Below, in pieces: positions 1-9,204 of a stretch of DNA of 58,231 nucleotides (the first letter of the stretch is position 1; the number at the start of each line of letters is the position of its first letter). The stretch is from UBA8296 sp031581145. GTDB taxonomy: Bacteria > Bacteroidota > Rhodothermia > Balneolales > Balneolaceae. The stretch covers positions 1-58,231 of the forward strand of contig JAVLBP010000010.1 in the NCBI GenBank assembly GCA_031581145.1, given 5' to 3'. The position numbers and the translations under genes are program-made. The notes below the pieces were generated by a model, which saw only the letters and a list, made by a program, of their open reading frames with translations, searched no databases and had not been told where the DNA came from.

Positions 1-75
1 CTTAGTCTCCAATTCAGCTTTAGGAGGAAGTAGCGGGAGCTCATTATACGGTCGAGATTTATTGAAACCCTTCAT
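1..75 (-). CDS. Fic family protein, N-terminal fragment (cut by window edge)
   Basis: An ATG on the minus strand at 75-73 opens a frame that runs off the left edge. The 25 visible residues contain PYNELPLLPPKAELETK, which resembles the N-terminal segment of Bacteroidota Fic proteins, where a 'LPLLPP...ETK' stretch precedes the first helices. Fic proteins usually transfer AMP from ATP to a hydroxyl side chain of a target protein, but the catalytic HPFxxGN motif lies outside the window, so activity cannot be judged. The gene lies downstream of sprA on the same strand, with a spacer holding two inverted repeats. The call rests on a short segment and is therefore tentative. Confidence 0.6.
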   Translation of the reverse strand, partial: MKGFNKSRPYNELPLLPPKAELETK

Positions 76-109
76 AACGAGAGTAACTTTTACACTTGAA
101 TTCTATTAT

Positions 110-138
110 AAGGGTAAAAATAATAAATAATTACCCTT
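110..138. promoter_or_regulatory. Inverted repeat upstream of the fic-like gene
   Basis: AAGGGTAA at 110-117 is repeated in inverse as TTACCCTT at 131-138 around a 13-base all-A/T centre. It lies 35-63 bases upstream of the fic-like start and could be an operator or part of its promoter. A second related repeat, GGGTAG/CTACCC, follows at 152-166, giving four GGGTAR half-sites in 57 bases. Confidence 0.4.
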
Positions 139-151
139 GTTACACATTTAG

Positions 152-166
152 GGGTAGTCGCTACCC
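152..166. promoter_or_regulatory. Short inverted repeat just after sprA
   Basis: GGGTAG (152-157), TCG, CTACCC (161-166) is a perfect 6-bp inverted repeat 7 bases beyond the sprA stop. It could be a weak hairpin ending sprA transcription, but no T-run follows on the minus strand. It may instead be another half-site pair of the 110-138 element. Confidence 0.3.
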
Positions 167-173
167 AGCGGGT

Positions 174-3100
174 CTAGTTCAAAATACTGACGCGGATGTT
201 GACCCGGATGTCATGATTGGTTCGTTCAAAGGTGTTGGTAGAACGAGGAATAATTTTCGTGTAGGCATACTCAGCGCTTGCCGTTAGACGACTCGAAAAG
301 GAATACCCCAACGAGGCCGCACCTGTAATTCGAGCTTGTCCAGTTTCTGGAATGGTGATAATCTGCGTGAGTGCTTCTTGCGGATTAAAGACGTCTCCCC
401 CCTCTGAAAGAGATTGAGCAATGTCATTACCCAGCTCAAAACGGCGATCAATATCTTCCGTGTAGGATGCGTTGGCACTCAGGTTTATGTTGTTATTAAA
501 TCGCTTCAAAAACGGCAACTTAAACCCACGAATCGCATAATTTAGCGTCATTTTAGCCCCTCTGGACACCCGTTGAGCCACTTGTGAATTGGACAGAGCC
601 AAAGATGTAATACGAGAGGTTTCCATAGAGAAGTTTGTCGTAAGCCCCCCTTTCCATGTAATCCCTAATTGAATCAATGGTGAATAACGCTGCTGAATGG
701 TTACAGAATTAGGTGAAAACTCTGGACGGATGAAATTGAGTTGGTAGGACCCGATGGATTGGGTGAGGGCGTCGCCAACATCATTGTTTAGCGTCCATCC
801 AGATCGAAATGTCGCCTGGTAGGCATGGGACAAGGTGGCTCGTTGCATCAACCGACCCAGGAACGGGATCACGTTTTCTACCCCGGAGTAACTCACCTTC
901 CAATTTGGCATTGGGAAAGGTAGATACCCCTTGCCGAACGAGGTGGGTGAGCCCGCCACCAAATAGGTGGATTGGAAGTCTTGGAGTAGTGAATTAGGGC
1001 CAAGAACGACCCGTCCATCACCATTACCCTGCTCATCAGAGATCACAGTCCCTCCTGTAACTAAATCTGCGTAGGCTCGCTCAAGTTGCCTCAAAAAGAG
1101 GTCTTCATAATTTCCTTCAACATTCCATACCGTCGTTTGAACCGTGCCACTGGAGGTGCGGACCGACAGCGAAGAGTCTTGCGTGAGGGTGATTGTCTCG
1201 GCAAGGCGTTCGTCCCACGAGGCCGACCAATTGAGGTTAATCGAGAGGTTCTGGAAAGGCTCAAAAGCAGTAGAGGCCGTCAAATTATGCGACTCGGTCT
1301 CCTGGATTGGCAATTGAAGGTTCCCACCCCCAGGAGGCGCTTGAATAAAGGATCCCCCTTCAAGTCGCGTTAAAACACCCGTGCGGTAAAGGAAACTAGG
1401 GGTCTCCTCCCCACGAATGGCCGAGACAAGATCAGGTTCTCCTACATACCCCGCCTGCGATCCCGATTGCCCTTGAGAATAGTTAAGACTAATGTCTTTG
1501 ATGCCAAATGGGATCCGTGCGACATTGAGCCCAGCAAGTTTGACTCGGTCTAGGATGGTGATTCGACGCAATGAATCGGGGGTAATCGTTGTATCTCGAC
1601 GATCAAGCTGTACTTGACGCTGTCGTTCAATCCAATCGAGGAAGCCTGCTTTGTCGTACAATGATTCTAGGTTGAACTTCACGGTATGGTCGAGTTTGAA
1701 CGAGTTTCCAATTTGTGCACCCAAACCTGAGCCTTCCGCTGAGTTCGCCCATTTGTAACCACCTCCATATCGGAGGGAATAGGTCACCCAGTCCAGGCCT
1801 GGAATGCGGTTGATGGGTGGTGACCAAGAAGCTGAATAAGACTCACTAAACGAGTTTTTTCGTGGAGAAAGCGTATCGCTGACCATATCCTTGATCACAT
1901 CAAAGGTGGGGATCGGTTCGTAGGCAAGAGAATCAGGCCCAGAGAGATTCGCACTTCTCAGGGCTTGCTGACCAATATCATACGCACTGTTGGAGGAATA
2001 TTTCAGTGGAATCCCTGGTGTGAGGTTGTAGTTGATACCAAAACTAGTCTTGTAGTTGAAGGTATGGGTCTGTTGTAGCGCGTACTGAATTGCATCAGCT
2101 GCGCTAGAAAGCTGTCGCCTTCTTGTCTCCCCATAGCTACGATTTCCACTCAAACTCATGTTGACACTCGACGGCATGACCCCTAAACGAACCTCGCTCA
2201 GCGCACCCGCCACAGGCACTCCTTCCATAAACCGAAACGGGCGCACGAGCTTGACATTGCGGAAGCTCAGTCCGTAGGCAATGGAGGCATTCGTGGCCCA
2301 ATTCTCTCGCTTCGTGATATCGGGAGAGCTTCCACTAGCCGTGTTGTAATTATAGCTCATCGTGATATTATCCACGGTGTACTGCGCAAGGGGTGATGTC
2401 GAGTTTTTCTTGGAGATGTTGGGCAGATTAATCGAAAAGGTTTCGCTCACCGTTTGGGTGCTTTGAAGGCGGTCTTGCACCAACGCATCTTTCTCGGCAT
2501 CGTTGAGATCTTCTCGAGCCTGGACTGCGCTTTCAAATTCACTGAAGCGAATATCCCCTTGTGTCGGCAAAAACTCTGGGGTAGAGACCGAAGAGGATGT
2601 GGCCACAGAGACGGGAAGATTGAGCCCAAAGTCTTCGGGGAAGAGTTTGTTCACATTAAATGTCCCGCTCAGATTGTAGGATGTGGTTTGTGATGTATTT
2701 CGTTGGCCCAACTGCGATTCCAAGGCACCAAAACCATAGGTTTGATGACTAACCGAGCCACTCACCGAGGCCAAATCCGCAAAATTTGTCGATCCGCGCA
2801 TATTGGCTGCCCATCCATTGGTGTTGTCAAAACCTGAGACGCGCAGCTCATTGAGCCAAAGCTCCCCAGCAACAACGGGCGTCCCTTCGGAGGATGGGTC
2901 TTGTGGATCGTAAGGATTACGAACCCCTAGGGCAATTTCATTGATTCTGGTCAGGGAGGGGTTCCCTTTCATCGCCACCACGGCCCCCGGGGCTCCATCT
3001 TGGATCAACTCACCACTCTCGAACCGTTCATTGGGATCTTGTTGTGTGCCAACCTGATCTCGGAGTTGCTTCAACGCATTGAACGCCGAGAGGTTGATGT

Positions 3101-6100
3101 TTACGTTATTTTCATCATAGAGCCACACCGCGGCCGCCTCCTCCTCAAGTCTCGCCGACTCATTTGTGTCAAAGGGGCCAAATGGGGTCGACGGATTGGT
3201 TGGCGTGACCGGTTGACGATACTCGTAATAATTGTTCTCCAAATCGGAGCCCATCCGGATAATCAGCTCCATATCCCCTCTTTGGTCAAACCCTTCCCCA
3301 TGAACAAACATCCTCATATTGCTATAATTCACAAGATTGAGGCCACCCGGATACGTTTTCTTGATGAGTTGCTCCCCTTGAGGGGCGAGATTATCCACAC
3401 CAAGGACAATGGATTGCTCGTTGGCAAGGGACTGCAGTTGAGACCCACGGTTGACCGCCCGAATCGCTCCAGTGGGTTGTCGGTAGGGTATGGGGTCGCG
3501 ATTTGAGTTTTCCTCAATGTTGATCGAGGCTACCTGAAAGTCGGCACCTGGTGCGGATTGCTCATTGGCTTGCAAGGTTTTTCTCCATTGCGAGCCCACA
3601 AATTCAAAGGTGGCAAAGCGTAGCGTAAAAGGCTTTTCGTAGCCACTCATCCACACTCTGACATACGAGATATTCTGGAAGCTGTTAAAATCGCCAAACT
3701 GACGCCGAATATCGCTCAAAGGCAACCTCACCTGAACCCAACGATCGGTTTGTGACGGCCCATCTAGACCATCGACGACGTAAGGATTTGGCTGGGTTTT
3801 TTCTCCTTGAGGATCGGCTGGGTTCAACGGGATTTCATATTGGACATAGGCATTATTCTGTTCAACAATGGACGGGTTAATGAGCCCTTCGGTGTCGGGG
3901 CGATTGGTGACCGCTCGAGAGTCTGAATTGCTTATGGGCGTATTGCCATCGGGGCGCCCCAACATTCGGTGGAAGCGCTCATGCAAAGGGAGGCCATCAG
4001 CTTCTGAAGAGCCATAATACACATAGTCATCATTGGAAGGGTCCTGCCGCAGCTTGGCTAGCTCCGGTGAGTTTGCCGGAAGTCGTTGCTCTGCAATAGC
4101 GACAAAATCGGCAAATATCACAGCTTCATTGAGGTCATTGACGCCCCCTGTATTGGGTAGCCCATCCAGCCCCACATCCTCAATGTCCCGATCCTCGTTA
4201 CTAAACTGTCCCAAAGGTGCCGGAGGAATGGCGGGCACCGCCGATCGAGGATTGGTGAAATTATCGGGTTGGAGATTATCCTGCGCCGTGGCAAGGCCGT
4301 CCTCTGTGTTGAGTTTGGCGTTGGGAACGACATCCTCTGAGACGATGCCGAGGTCCACATAGAGTTTGCCGTCATAGGCCTCCAACTCCGATGGAGGAGC
4401 GTCTTGACCGTTGGGTAACACCGCCTGGACCCAGAATTCAAGGAACTCAATGTTGTTTTGAGTAAAATCCTCTTGCCCCGACGGCAACACCGTCATCATC
4501 CCACCCCAGGTGCGCTCTGGTTCATTCTCGTACACCTCTGGGTAATTATCCGGGTAGGCATAAATCCCGCGACGATTGGGTGCATAATGGATATCTAGCG
4601 TTGTAATGAACTCATCCTCTGGATTTTGGGTCTCCTTTCCAGGGAATACATCGGTGATGCGTACAGGTTGTGACTCAGGGGTGTAGGACACACTTCCCAG
4701 AATGGACGAAATATTTCGGGGAATGGAATAGTGACTAAAATCGCCCCGGAGGTCGGATCGCTCGGTCATAGACTCCAGGTTGCCAGACGGAAACGCTTGC
4801 ATGGGGGCATTTTTGTCGAACCACACCTGATCTGGCTCATATCCCGGCACTGCTGCAGGTGCCGAGGCGACCACCCACCGCGTTGCATTGGTGAGGGTTA
4901 ATTTGATATTGGTCCCTTCAAAATCATCGATAAACGACAATCCACGCTCTTCATCTGGGAAAAAGTCCCCGCGATCGATGGCCCGCTTGGTGGCTTGAGT
5001 TTGAGCAACGCCGGGAAGGAGCTGGGCAAATTCACCACTGAATGACAGTTTGGATTCCGCGCGTGTTTGGACCAAGGGGAGTGCATCAACAGCTCGTGTT
5101 AGAATGGGTAGATCAAATTGAGTGTTGCCGTCTAAGCCAATGATTGTGTTGCGAATAGGCTCGTCGCCAATTCGAATTTTATCGTCGAGGGGGCGCTCAT
5201 TATACCGGAAAATGGTGGCGCCAAGCTTCGTTGTCCGATTCAAATCATAATCGAGGCGCACACCCGTAAACGATTTTTGTTCAATGGATGTGAAGGCTTG
5301 GTTCTCATACGATATCTCGATTTCTTGACCTGGTGAAGTGTATTGTGGATTGAGAATCGAAATATTGCCAAAAGTGTAATCGACTTGGTAATCTTGCCCC
5401 TCGACAAGTTCGACGCCGTTGGCGGTCACCCGAACCGAACCCTCAACAAGCGCAAAGCCAAGGGTGTAATTATCTTGAACTCCCCCTTTTGTCGTCGATT
5501 CTACGATATAATAATTGTTGCTAGCATTCTGAGACGCTAGAGAGGTTCGCTCCTCGTAGAGTTCATCAAAGGTGAGCCGGTCTATCGTTTCCTGGTCTGC
5601 ATTGCTCTGCTCCAATAGGTCTCGTATTCGATCGCCAAAAGGTTCTAAGTACGGGAATATGATGCGACCCGCCGCCAAATCAATCGTTCCGGTCCCAAAA
5701 TCGACGATGTTATCGGGCGAACGTCCCCCTTGTTGATCCACCCGGTCTAGTCCTAAGTCTTGCAACAAGGACGTTCCACGGCCAGGTAGCTGCTCCGTGG
5801 CTACGTTCCCCTCATTAAACTTAATCGCTAGACTAAGATTCTCTTGCGAGGAGAGCCCTGTGACGCCAATCGAATAAATATTTTTCATGGTGAGATCAAA
5901 AATGCGATTGCTCGTATTCACATTTTTGGGCCGCAACATTTTGAGATAGATACGGTCCGATCCACTTCGATTGATATCGCCCACTTTGACAAGCTCCCCT
6001 GTAGAGCTAATGTAGGAATAGGTAACCGCAAGTACCTCACGAGCCCCTAGGCTGCGCTGCATCGAGATGGTACCGGTAACACGGTTGACGGTGTAGTCAA

Positions 6101-7565
6101 AATTCTCTTCCAGCTTGGAAAAAAACCCTGTCTCAAAGTTGGCTGGATTGGAGACGCCAAGATTTTCGGCTGTCACGGGGGTATTGGGATCTCGATATTG
6201 ATCTAGCACCGTTTCTGGGAAGGCGTCACCCACGTTACTGGGTGGGCCAAAGCTGCCACCGGGCTGCTCCTGGACCCCAAGGTTGGCTAGAGCCACAGCG
6301 CGACGAGCCCCCTCCTCGGTTTGAATATTTTCGCGCAAGATATAGACATCAACGTCGGCAAGGGAAAGGGTCTGGGTCAGCTGTTGCGGATTGGATAAAC
6401 TCTGTTCGTAGCCTTGACGCGTATAATAGTCGAGGAAAAAGTGTCGATCGGTTTCATAGTCAGCAGGTCGTATGGCGTTTACACTCTCTTGGGAACCACC
6501 GGTGATTTTTTCTGTACTTGTGGCCCCTTTTTGCTGTGAAATTACCGATGTGACCGAAAGTGGACCGAAAACAAGGGTTGATTTGACCCCAAACAGAGCA
6601 CTCCCCCCACGAATGAGTGGATTCCCCGTCTGCATCGTCACATTCCCCATCTCAATGGATCGCAATACATCGTCTTCATTTCCATCGACAACACTTCCAG
6701 CCACATCATTTGCATCCGAGGGAATGGCAAACGGAGGTTGATAGGAAAAGTTCAAGAAGTTTTGGAAATCGAAGGGGCGCTCGGTATCCCAATCGGCCGT
6801 TAATTGGACATTCTCACCAATCTTGCCGGTAATATTGATGGAAAGATTCTGATCAAACGTTGGGTCGACACGACGTTGTTGATCGGGTGGGAGTTGCGGA
6901 TCTGCGGTGGTTTGGATGGATGCCCCAATGTTCATGTAGGCAGCTCCGTTGACGCGAAGACTCACCTCATCTGAGCCAAAGATGCGAGAAAAGGCCGATT
7001 TAGTTCCGCCAGGAATGGTGACCGTGAAATTTAACAGCCCCGAATTGCGGACGGCTTGCGCTTTGGATTCTTCGAGGAGACGGTACCAATAGGCTTGACG
7101 ATCTTCTTCCAATTTGACCTCACGGAACGACTCAAGATCCAAGACCGACGGCACCCCATAGCTTTGGGAGCCAAACGGACGGTCAATTCGGTATCGTTTT
7201 TCTTTGATATACGTTACCCTCGGTGCGAGTAGCGACACACTTGGCTGCATCCAAAGGGGGTATCGACGCTGTTGTGGGCTCCACACACGTGAAGGTGCGG
7301 GTGCAGACGGGAACCATTCAAGTAACGTGGTGTCTAAAACAAAAGGGTCAAGCGAGTCGGCCTGAAGGCTATCTGGTCGCAGCGAATCGGGAGCAACAAA
7401 CGAGATGCTGTCAGCGATACTGCCTGAGTGCACCTCAGCAGAGTCTGCCACCTGTCCCAAGACCCTATCTGGAACACATACCCCTAGACAAAACAGCCCC
7501 ACGACAAGACAAACGCTGACTTGAACGTTGTGGATGGGCACAAGACCATTCAAACGGTACCGCAA
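174..7565 (-). CDS. sprA: SprA/Sov, type IX secretion system outer-membrane translocon
   Basis: This 2463-residue protein matches the giant T9SS translocon SprA in size and composition: a signal peptide (about residues 1-38), then a very long run of beta-strand-rich, aromatic and Asn-rich sequence typical of the large barrel, ending in a short polar tail. In studied Bacteroidota, SprA passes folded substrates with C-terminal secretion signals across the outer membrane. The mature N-terminus carries a five-residue repeat (APDSL, RPDSL, QADSL; residues 58-72) encoded by a 15-bp tandem array. No other T9SS gene is in the window. It is divergent from lptF, with a 130-base spacer. The family call is confident; activity is not shown by sequence. 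Confidence 0.92.
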   Translation of the reverse strand: MRYRLNGLVPIHNVQVSVCLVVGLFCLGVCVPDRVLGQVADSAEVHSGSIADSISFVAPDSLRPDSLQADSLDPFVLDTTLLEWFPSAPAPSRVWSPQQRRYPLWMQPSVSLLAPRVTYIKEKRYRIDRPFGSQSYGVPSVLDLESFREVKLEEDRQAYWYRLLEESKAQAVRNSGLLNFTVTIPGGTKSAFSRIFGSDEVSLRVNGAAYMNIGASIQTTADPQLPPDQQRRVDPTFDQNLSINITGKIGENVQLTADWDTERPFDFQNFLNFSYQPPFAIPSDANDVAGSVVDGNEDDVLRSIEMGNVTMQTGNPLIRGGSALFGVKSTLVFGPLSVTSVISQQKGATSTEKITGGSQESVNAIRPADYETDRHFFLDYYTRQGYEQSLSNPQQLTQTLSLADVDVYILRENIQTEEGARRAVALANLGVQEQPGGSFGPPSNVGDAFPETVLDQYRDPNTPVTAENLGVSNPANFETGFFSKLEENFDYTVNRVTGTISMQRSLGAREVLAVTYSYISSTGELVKVGDINRSGSDRIYLKMLRPKNVNTSNRIFDLTMKNIYSIGVTGLSSQENLSLAIKFNEGNVATEQLPGRGTSLLQDLGLDRVDQQGGRSPDNIVDFGTGTIDLAAGRIIFPYLEPFGDRIRDLLEQSNADQETIDRLTFDELYEERTSLASQNASNNYYIVESTTKGGVQDNYTLGFALVEGSVRVTANGVELVEGQDYQVDYTFGNISILNPQYTSPGQEIEISYENQAFTSIEQKSFTGVRLDYDLNRTTKLGATIFRYNERPLDDKIRIGDEPIRNTIIGLDGNTQFDLPILTRAVDALPLVQTRAESKLSFSGEFAQLLPGVAQTQATKRAIDRGDFFPDEERGLSFIDDFEGTNIKLTLTNATRWVVASAPAAVPGYEPDQVWFDKNAPMQAFPSGNLESMTERSDLRGDFSHYSIPRNISSILGSVSYTPESQPVRITDVFPGKETQNPEDEFITTLDIHYAPNRRGIYAYPDNYPEVYENEPERTWGGMMTVLPSGQEDFTQNNIEFLEFWVQAVLPNGQDAPPSELEAYDGKLYVDLGIVSEDVVPNAKLNTEDGLATAQDNLQPDNFTNPRSAVPAIPPAPLGQFSNEDRDIEDVGLDGLPNTGGVNDLNEAVIFADFVAIAEQRLPANSPELAKLRQDPSNDDYVYYGSSEADGLPLHERFHRMLGRPDGNTPISNSDSRAVTNRPDTEGLINPSIVEQNNAYVQYEIPLNPADPQGEKTQPNPYVVDGLDGPSQTDRWVQVRLPLSDIRRQFGDFNSFQNISYVRVWMSGYEKPFTLRFATFEFVGSQWRKTLQANEQSAPGADFQVASINIEENSNRDPIPYRQPTGAIRAVNRGSQLQSLANEQSIVLGVDNLAPQGEQLIKKTYPGGLNLVNYSNMRMFVHGEGFDQRGDMELIIRMGSDLENNYYEYRQPVTPTNPSTPFGPFDTNESARLEEEAAAVWLYDENNVNINLSAFNALKQLRDQVGTQQDPNERFESGELIQDGAPGAVVAMKGNPSLTRINEIALGVRNPYDPQDPSSEGTPVVAGELWLNELRVSGFDNTNGWAANMRGSTNFADLASVSGSVSHQTYGFGALESQLGQRNTSQTTSYNLSGTFNVNKLFPEDFGLNLPVSVATSSSVSTPEFLPTQGDIRFSEFESAVQAREDLNDAEKDALVQDRLQSTQTVSETFSINLPNISKKNSTSPLAQYTVDNITMSYNYNTASGSSPDITKRENWATNASIAYGLSFRNVKLVRPFRFMEGVPVAGALSEVRLGVMPSSVNMSLSGNRSYGETRRRQLSSAADAIQYALQQTHTFNYKTSFGINYNLTPGIPLKYSSNSAYDIGQQALRSANLSGPDSLAYEPIPTFDVIKDMVSDTLSPRKNSFSESYSASWSPPINRIPGLDWVTYSLRYGGGYKWANSAEGSGLGAQIGNSFKLDHTVKFNLESLYDKAGFLDWIERQRQVQLDRRDTTITPDSLRRITILDRVKLAGLNVARIPFGIKDISLNYSQGQSGSQAGYVGEPDLVSAIRGEETPSFLYRTGVLTRLEGGSFIQAPPGGGNLQLPIQETESHNLTASTAFEPFQNLSINLNWSASWDERLAETITLTQDSSLSVRTSSGTVQTTVWNVEGNYEDLFLRQLERAYADLVTGGTVISDEQGNGDGRVVLGPNSLLQDFQSTYLVAGSPTSFGKGYLPFPMPNWKVSYSGVENVIPFLGRLMQRATLSHAYQATFRSGWTLNNDVGDALTQSIGSYQLNFIRPEFSPNSVTIQQRYSPLIQLGITWKGGLTTNFSMETSRITSLALSNSQVAQRVSRGAKMTLNYAIRGFKLPFLKRFNNNINLSANASYTEDIDRRFELGNDIAQSLSEGGDVFNPQEALTQIITIPETGQARITGAASLGYSFSSRLTASAEYAYTKIIPRSTNTFERTNHDIRVNIRVSILN
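7350..7394. repeat. 15-bp tandem array, 3 units, inside sprA
   Basis: Three diverged 15-bp units encode APDSL-RPDSL-QADSL just after the signal peptide. The AGCGAGTCGG core at 7351 recurs as AGCGAATCGG at 7381, two periods away. The array belongs to the window-wide set of short tandem repeats. Confidence 0.7.
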
Positions 7566-7651
7566 ATAAACTTGATTACTTGGAAGTAGGTAGCGTTGGG
7601 GCTATAGGCTGATCTCCTTTGTCTTGGTTCAGATTGTGTATATTTATGAAC

Positions 7652-7687
7652 GGCCAAATTGCTGTAAAATTGGCCAAAAAGTATAAT
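7652..7687 (+). promoter_or_regulatory. Candidate lptF promoter overlapped by an inverted repeat
   Basis: TTGCTG (7659-7664) and TATAAT (7682-7687) are separated by exactly 17 bases, a classical sigma-70-like layout. The inverted repeat GGCCAA (7652-7657) / TTGGCC (7670-7675) straddles the -35 element and spacer. Transcription would begin near 7694, only a base or two before the lptF ATG, implying an almost leaderless mRNA. Main promoters in Bacteroidota usually differ from this pattern, so the site is tentative. Confidence 0.35.
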
Positions 7688-7695
7688 ACGGCATT

Positions 7696-9204
7696 ATGTG
7701 GACCGGTCAAAGATACCCATTTTTCAAATCCCTTCTGAATCGCCACGTGGGGCCGTTTCTGATCTGCTTTTCGTCGATCATGTTCATTCTGCTGATGCAG
7801 TTCCTCATTCTGCATGCGGATAAACTCATCGGTAAGGGGATCCCTGTCGCAGTGATTTTGGAGCTCATTGTGACAAATCTGGCCTATATGGTCGTAATGG
7901 CGGTCCCTATGGCGGTATTGGTTGCTACTGTGATGGCTTTTGGGGGGCTGAGCGAGCGTAATGAGTGGACAGCGCTGCAAGCGGCAGGTGTTCATCCGTT
8001 AAGGGTACTGGCGCCCATGATTTTGGTGAGTTTAGGCCTCGCAGTGTCTGTGGCGTGGTTCTCCCACATGGTTCTGCCTCAAGCAAATCAAAAGGCGCGT
8101 GCTCTATTTATTGATATTCGCAGCAAAAAACCTGGTTTTGAACTCCAAGAGGGTGCGTTTTATGAAGGAATTGAAGGGTATACATTTTTGGTGAACCGAA
8201 TCGATGCCTCTACGGACTCATTATATAACATAACGTTGATTCAGCGAGAGGGACAGGGGCGTCAGCGAGCCACAATACGTGCCGAACGTGGGTATTTGTC
8301 AACCTCAGGCGGGGCCGTGATAACACTGTCGCTGCGTCAAGGTGCTGTGATTCGGCAACTTCCTACCATGACTCGATCCGATTCACGCTTAGAATCCTCT
8401 TCCTTTGAGAAATATACCGTTCATTTCGACCTCTCGTCTCTCGCGTTTTCTCGGTCACAACCTGATGCGCGGGCGCTCAACGATCGAACCATGTCCGCAG
8501 CCCAGATGCAAGCCGAGATTGACACGCTACAACAGTCGTTAGCGCAGGACTGGGAAAAATATCAAGCGCAGTCGAATGCCGTATTTCGCGCAACGGCCCT
8601 CAATGTCTGGTCCAATTGGTCTAGAGAACAGGCTCAAATTGACACGCTAGGACCGATTGAGACTCGTTTTGTTGCATTGGATCGCTTTGATTCGCCTGAG
8701 GCACAAAACAGAGCACTGAATATGGTGAAATCCAATTTGGATGAATACCATAATCATGCTGTGGCCTTGGCTTCCAATCATCGCTCAACACAATCAGATA
8801 TTGCGTCTTACGCTGTGGAGATCTTCAAGAAGACTTCCATTCCCTTTGCCTGCGTTATCTTTGCATTCCTAGGCGCTCCACTAGGGGTGTTGGTTCGACG
8901 AGGCAATATCGGCGTTGCTGGGGTCTTGAGCGCCTTAGCCTTGACGTTTTACTTTGTGATGGTGATTCAGGGGGAGAAATTGTCCGATCGCTTGGTCTTG
9001 TCGCCCTTTTGGGGAATGTGGGGGCCTAATGTATTGTATGGATTGATTGCGTGGCTTGCCTTGACCCTAGTGATTCGCACCGATATTCGACCTCAGTTTA
9101 ATCGACCAAAGTGGATTCAACCACACTGGCCTTGGAAGCGTACCAAGACCTCGGGGGTGGCTAATCACATGCCTGCGGAGGAAACATACCCTTCGTATGA
9201 ATAG
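7696..9204 (+). CDS. lptF: LptF/LptG (YjgP/YjgQ) family permease, LptF-like
   Basis: The protein has the family layout: an N-terminal membrane bundle (residues about 18-130, including LICFSSIMFILLMQFLIL), a periplasmic beta-rich domain, and three C-terminal membrane helices (from about 375). It would be one half of the inner-membrane LptFG permease that extracts lipopolysaccharide with the LptB ATPase. At 502 residues it is longer than the roughly 365-residue proteobacterial proteins; the excess is a polar helical stretch at about 265-370, before the last helices. The start is an ATG 12 residues before the conserved first-helix region. It overlaps the next gene by 8 bases, so the two are surely co-translated. 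Confidence 0.88.
   Translation: MWTGQRYPFFKSLLNRHVGPFLICFSSIMFILLMQFLILHADKLIGKGIPVAVILELIVTNLAYMVVMAVPMAVLVATVMAFGGLSERNEWTALQAAGVHPLRVLAPMILVSLGLAVSVAWFSHMVLPQANQKARALFIDIRSKKPGFELQEGAFYEGIEGYTFLVNRIDASTDSLYNITLIQREGQGRQRATIRAERGYLSTSGGAVITLSLRQGAVIRQLPTMTRSDSRLESSSFEKYTVHFDLSSLAFSRSQPDARALNDRTMSAAQMQAEIDTLQQSLAQDWEKYQAQSNAVFRATALNVWSNWSREQAQIDTLGPIETRFVALDRFDSPEAQNRALNMVKSNLDEYHNHAVALASNHRSTQSDIASYAVEIFKKTSIPFACVIFAFLGAPLGVLVRRGNIGVAGVLSALALTFYFVMVIQGEKLSDRLVLSPFWGMWGPNVLYGLIAWLALTLVIRTDIRPQFNRPKWIQPHWPWKRTKTSGVANHMPAEETYPSYE

Noticed and set aside
3391..3399. Perfect DnaA box inside sprA (and another in trkH at 44337)
   Set aside because: Single boxes within coding DNA, without AT-rich surroundings or partner boxes, are likely chance; they serve as background for judging the 24.3-kb cluster.
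3000..3506. 168-residue plus-strand open frame within sprA
   Set aside because: Antisense shadow of a long gene; no motif, and the sprA frame is continuous.
7576..7995. 139-residue minus-strand open frame opposite the lptF start
   Set aside because: It lies mostly within lptF in another frame, is His/Gln-rich without recognisable motifs, and shares no feature with known families.
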